NCBI RefSeq assembly: GCF_013408825.1
Contig: NZ_JACCBZ010000002.1
Span: forward strand, 62,001 to 126,000
Reading direction: 5' to 3'
Source of the DNA: Mucilaginibacter tundrae
GTDB lineage: Bacteria; Bacteroidota; Bacteroidia; Sphingobacteriales; Sphingobacteriaceae
Length of the DNA: 64,000 nucleotides
Below the pieces are notes generated by a model. It was not told the origin of the DNA. It searched no databases and saw only the letters and a program-made list of their open reading frames with translations. The translations under genes and the position numbers were made by a program. Shown in pieces: positions 61,239 to 64,000 of this stretch; position 1 is the first letter of the stretch; every line of letters begins with the position of its first letter.

Positions 61239-63647
61239 CTAGAAAGGCATCCCTATGCCAAAGTTCAACTGTAAAAAGTTGTACGTATTGGGATAATTGG
61301 TATATGCATAGTTAGTTTTGAATGGCCCCGAATGGAATAATTCATCAAAGTGCTTTATGAGTACCCATTGATCCGATCCGTTAAATTCAGGATCCTTAAA
61401 CTTAAGGGCGGCATCGAGCCTGAAAACAAAAAAGCCCAAATCAAGCCGTAATCCTGTGCCAATGTCCATCGCGGTGGATTGTAACAGCGTGTTAAATTTA
61501 AATTGCCCGTTTGGATTTTCCACGGTTGAGTGTAGTGGGTCGCTGGGATTTTCTTCAATATCGTGAAGTGTCCATACGTTTCCGGCATCCACAAACAATG
61601 CACCTCTTAATATTGAGCCGAAAAAGTTATCAGACAACTTATATCGGTATTCTAAATTGGAAACGATCTTTATTTCGCCAAATTGGTCTAAATACTCCAA
61701 TTTTTCCCTTGTATTAGAAGCAGCACTTGTATCGCCACCCGGCCCATAGCTTGCTCTATTAAACTGGCCTGGGCCTAAAGTACGCGGCAACCAGCCCCTC
61801 ATATCATTCGACCCGCCTGCATAAAAGTTTTTCTCAAATATTAATTGATTACTGTTACCGTAAGGCAGGCCAAGCCCTGCATCAACCCTAAATATCAATT
61901 GCCTTTCGCCACCTAAACTTTTGTAAAACCGCAAATCAACTTCGGTCTTGCTGTATTGAGCAAAAGTATAACCAAACAATGTCCGCTCGCCTAAAGTGTC
62001 TTTAGGTGTATTTAATAGCTTGCTTACAAGTGCCAATGTATTACCACCTACATCAACATTCCCCCTGAAATAAATAAAATCCCTATAGGTATTAAGTTTG
62101 TTAGCATTTAACACATAGCTATATTGGCTGCCTGTTGTAAAAATTGTACGGCCAATAAGATACACGTACGAATACCTGTTTTGCTTTAATAATGAATCCT
62201 GCGCAATAGGATCAATAGTACCTTTTGAAAACTCAACATCAATCGGCGTTATAATATGTTCTTTATCGGGGGTTTCAAAGAAATCATAAGTAATGGAATT
62301 TATAAAACTTTGACGTTTAACTAATTGACTTTGATAAAACAGCGAGTAATTAGTTGAAAAAGTAGTGTGCGGTACGCCATACTTACCTGGTTTAGCAAAA
62401 TTAAATGGGGATATGATACCAGGGAAGATCAAGCTCACACCCGAGCTAAAATCCTGGTTTTCAATTGCACCATTTGCTGCAGCATTAGCGCCTGTATTAA
62501 ATAAAATACTCTCGTTAAGTTTTATCTGTAATATGGCTGCGCTTTTAAAAATATTTCTACTGGTGAAAGTATTGCCAATATTGTAACCATATTCCCCGGC
62601 GTTGAACAAGAACTCCCCTTCCACGCGGTCTGACATCTTTTTAAGCGGTACAATATCTATTTTGGTATCCAGCCTGTTAGTGCTATCCGCCAGTTTAGTA
62701 TAAGTTGGGTTGGGTACATTTCTGAAAACATTTAACTCTGATAACCGCGTAGTGGTTAGTGTTTGATTATCGATATTATATAGTTGTCCTTTTTTCTGAA
62801 AAATATAGTCGGTAACAACATGTGGTTTAAACCTATGAGAAAAATCCACGAATCTGAATTGGGAATCAACCTGTATAGTATCGGCCTTACCCGCAGTTTT
62901 ACCATTAGTGGTTGAAATAGTTATCAGTGTGTTATTGATCTTATAGATAGGATGTGCCGATTTACCTGCCGGGTTATCTATAATCATGGTTAAGTCCACT
63001 ACACCTTTATTGAAGGTAGAATCATAATTAAAGCTCATGTACTGACGGTAAAAATCGTAATAGCCGTTACGCTTCATCACGAGGTAAAACGCATCCCTAT
63101 CAGCCGACAAGCTATCAGTATCAAAGCGTTTTCCGGGGGCTACATTGGCAAATATTTCAGACGATCTTTTAACAAGGTTTGCCACTTTTGGGTCGGCTAT
63201 GCTATCAGTAAATTTTCTGATCCTGAACATCGGCCCTTCAACAGCAGTAAATATTAACTCGGCCTTTTTCTTTTTTATGTGGATAGAATCGGTGACCCTG
63301 GCTTTCAGATATCCTTTGTTTTGGATGTACTTTTCTATCTGAACACGTGAAAATTCTACCAGCGCGCTGTCTAATATAGCAGGAGGTTCACCAATATCCT
63401 TTTTACCATTTTTACTGAAGAGATAATAAATCTGCAGGTTGATAACATTGTTAGGTTGCTGTTCCTTATCTACATAATTTACCGCGTTAAGGGCAAACTC
63501 CTTATCCATGCCTTTAATGGTAATTTTACGCACGAGCGCTTGGTTAGGCTTTAATCTGCGGGTAAGGCTACAGTTTGAAAGCGTAAAAACCAGGAATATG
63601 CTTAATATTGTAAGGCGAAAATTATACCCGGTTAACAATGCTTTCAA
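61239..63647 (-). CDS. tamL: TamL-type BamA/TamA outer-membrane assembly lipoprotein
   Basis: An 802-residue outer-membrane protein of the Omp85 superfamily. The N-terminal signal has a lipobox (FTLSNCSLTRRL), as in the TamL group of Bacteroidota. POTRA-like domains (about 45-330) include SRVQIEKYIQNKGYLKARVT. The C-terminal 16-strand barrel carries RQLIFRVDAGLGLPYGNSNQ and FYAGGSNDMRGWLPRTLGPG (the conserved GGxxxxRGW/VRGY-like motif) and ends NFGIGMPF. The start is a TTG that overlaps, on the opposite strand, the start of the rRNA methyltransferase gene. No better start is available, as a stop codon precedes it in frame. It helps to insert outer-membrane proteins. Confidence 0.9.
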   Translation of the reverse strand: MKALLTGYNFRLTILSIFLVFTLSNCSLTRRLKPNQALVRKITIKGMDKEFALNAVNYVDKEQQPNNVINLQIYYLFSKNGKKDIGEPPAILDSALVEFSRVQIEKYIQNKGYLKARVTDSIHIKKKKAELIFTAVEGPMFRIRKFTDSIADPKVANLVKRSSEIFANVAPGKRFDTDSLSADRDAFYLVMKRNGYYDFYRQYMSFNYDSTFNKGVVDLTMIIDNPAGKSAHPIYKINNTLITISTTNGKTAGKADTIQVDSQFRFVDFSHRFKPHVVTDYIFQKKGQLYNIDNQTLTTTRLSELNVFRNVPNPTYTKLADSTNRLDTKIDIVPLKKMSDRVEGEFLFNAGEYGYNIGNTFTSRNIFKSAAILQIKLNESILFNTGANAAANGAIENQDFSSGVSLIFPGIISPFNFAKPGKYGVPHTTFSTNYSLFYQSQLVKRQSFINSITYDFFETPDKEHIITPIDVEFSKGTIDPIAQDSLLKQNRYSYVYLIGRTIFTTGSQYSYVLNANKLNTYRDFIYFRGNVDVGGNTLALVSKLLNTPKDTLGERTLFGYTFAQYSKTEVDLRFYKSLGGERQLIFRVDAGLGLPYGNSNQLIFEKNFYAGGSNDMRGWLPRTLGPGQFNRASYGPGGDTSAASNTREKLEYLDQFGEIKIVSNLEYRYKLSDNFFGSILRGALFVDAGNVWTLHDIEENPSDPLHSTVENPNGQFKFNTLLQSTAMDIGTGLRLDLGFFVFRLDAALKFKDPEFNGSDQWVLIKHFDELFHSGPFKTNYAYTNYPNTYNFLQLNFGIGMPF

Positions 63648-64000
63648 AATCGACTATCAGTTTATTAAAATCTTTACAACAAAAAAAGTTTCGCATTGAG
63701 CATGGCTTGTTTTTGGTTGAAGGCTACAAATCTGTAATCGATTTCGCGAATTCAGCCTATCAAATTGTAACAATTTACTATACAAATGCAATCGACCCAA
63801 AATTGCTGAATTTATCGGGAAAAATAAACTTTAATGAAATTTCATTAAGCGATTTAGAGAAAATAAGTTCATTAAGGTCGCCTCAGGAAATTATCGCATT
63901 GATTAAGATGCCTGAATGGCCCATATTGAAGGCTGAGGAATTAAAGGGAAAATTCGCCATCGCACTTGATGGAATACAAGACCCAGGCAATATGGGCACA
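63638..64000 (+). CDS. SpoU/TrmH-family RNA 2'-O-methyltransferase, 5' part
   Basis: The first 121 codons of a gene cut by the window end. The start MLSKSTISLLKSLQQKKFRI, the substrate-binding segment EHGLFLVEGYKSVIDFANSA, and the beginning of the SPOUT domain (FAIALDGIQDPGNMGT, the conserved 'D-x-I-x-D-P-x-N-x-G' motif) identify a TrmH/RlmB-like methyltransferase that modifies rRNA or tRNA ribose. Its ATG overlaps the divergent tamL start by 10 bp. Confidence 0.88.
   Translation, partial: MLSKSTISLLKSLQQKKFRIEHGLFLVEGYKSVIDFANSAYQIVTIYYTNAIDPKLLNLSGKINFNEISLSDLEKISSLRSPQEIIALIKMPEWPILKAEELKGKFAIALDGIQDPGNMGT

Noticed and set aside
1..64000. CRISPR arrays, retrons, toxin-antitoxin or known anti-phage systems
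   Set aside because: No regularly spaced repeats, reverse transcriptase, nuclease/helicase pairs or typical toxin families were seen. The regulator-plus-enzyme pairs have metabolic rather than defensive signatures.

Overview
The window reads as chromosome of a Bacteroidota bacterium, most likely a Sphingobacteriaceae member close to Mucilaginibacter or Pedobacter. The evidence is the set of family-typical proteins (TamL-type BamA/TamA lipoprotein, TonB receptors with an N-terminal carboxypeptidase-regulatory-like domain, TlpA-family thioredoxins, BfmA/BtgA and DUF5712 mobilization proteins, short ProS). Promoters also show the Bacteroidota -7 element TAnnTTTG at useful positions. No rRNA, tRNA, CRISPR array or transposase was recognised.

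Region 1 (1-26.2 kb) is accessory and AT-rich. It holds small regulator-plus-enzyme modules: TetR, AraC with a short-chain dehydrogenase (SDR), and TetR with an SDR and two alpha/beta hydrolases. It also has an MFS pump, a GT39 glycosyltransferase, a tricorn-like S41 protease, a proline-iminopeptidase-like lipoprotein and an HEXXH protein of unknown family. Two TlpA-type thioredoxins (one frameshifted) diverge from each other and lead into a histidine kinase/response regulator pair. A second kinase/regulator pair sits divergent to a TonB-type outer-membrane receptor, with an ECF sigma factor between the two systems.

Region 2 (26.2-35.7 kb) is a second, decayed copy of that receptor, split by about 8.5 kb of foreign, more GC-rich DNA. 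Homology to the receptor stops at 26960 and resumes near 35465, and both junctions carry AACACC. The insert looks like a metal (probably zinc) acquisition island: ZIP transporter, Fur/Zur regulator, ZnuD-like TonB receptor, lipoprotein, outer-membrane beta-barrel and a second Fur-family regulator, with Zur-like palindromes at two promoters.

Region 3 (35.7-46.9 kb) contains a large TlpA protein, a divergent HxlR/SDR pair, a TlpA pseudogene with its redox cysteines destroyed, and a mobilizable island. The island has a coupling protein, DUF5712 relaxase, BfmA/BtgA protein, candidate oriT, helix-turn-helix proteins and a tyrosine integrase. It abuts the 3' end of mnmE, whose last 18 bases resemble the SGI1-type attachment site.

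Region 4 (46.9-64 kb) is ordinary chromosome: mnmE, a nucleoid-associated protein, a TIGR02757 protein, cystathionine gamma-synthase, proS, a GH78 rhamnosidase, an ABC exporter, an Anbu proteasome-like peptidase with its transglutaminase partner, TspO, tamL and the start of a SpoU-type rRNA methyltransferase. Intergenic palindromic repeats are frequent here, and one has entered a reading frame.

The most striking non-coding signal is a conserved promoter architecture: -7 element, 18 bp, then three AGTGTTAA-like half-sites offset by 21 and 10 bp. It occurs at all three intact TlpA promoters, 21 kb apart. A related cassette (three TTAACT sites, 10-bp period, 19 bp from TATGTTTG) is duplicated as a ~125-bp block in front of the TonB receptor and in front of the iminopeptidase-like gene. 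Together these suggest that the two response regulators each control a small dispersed regulon.
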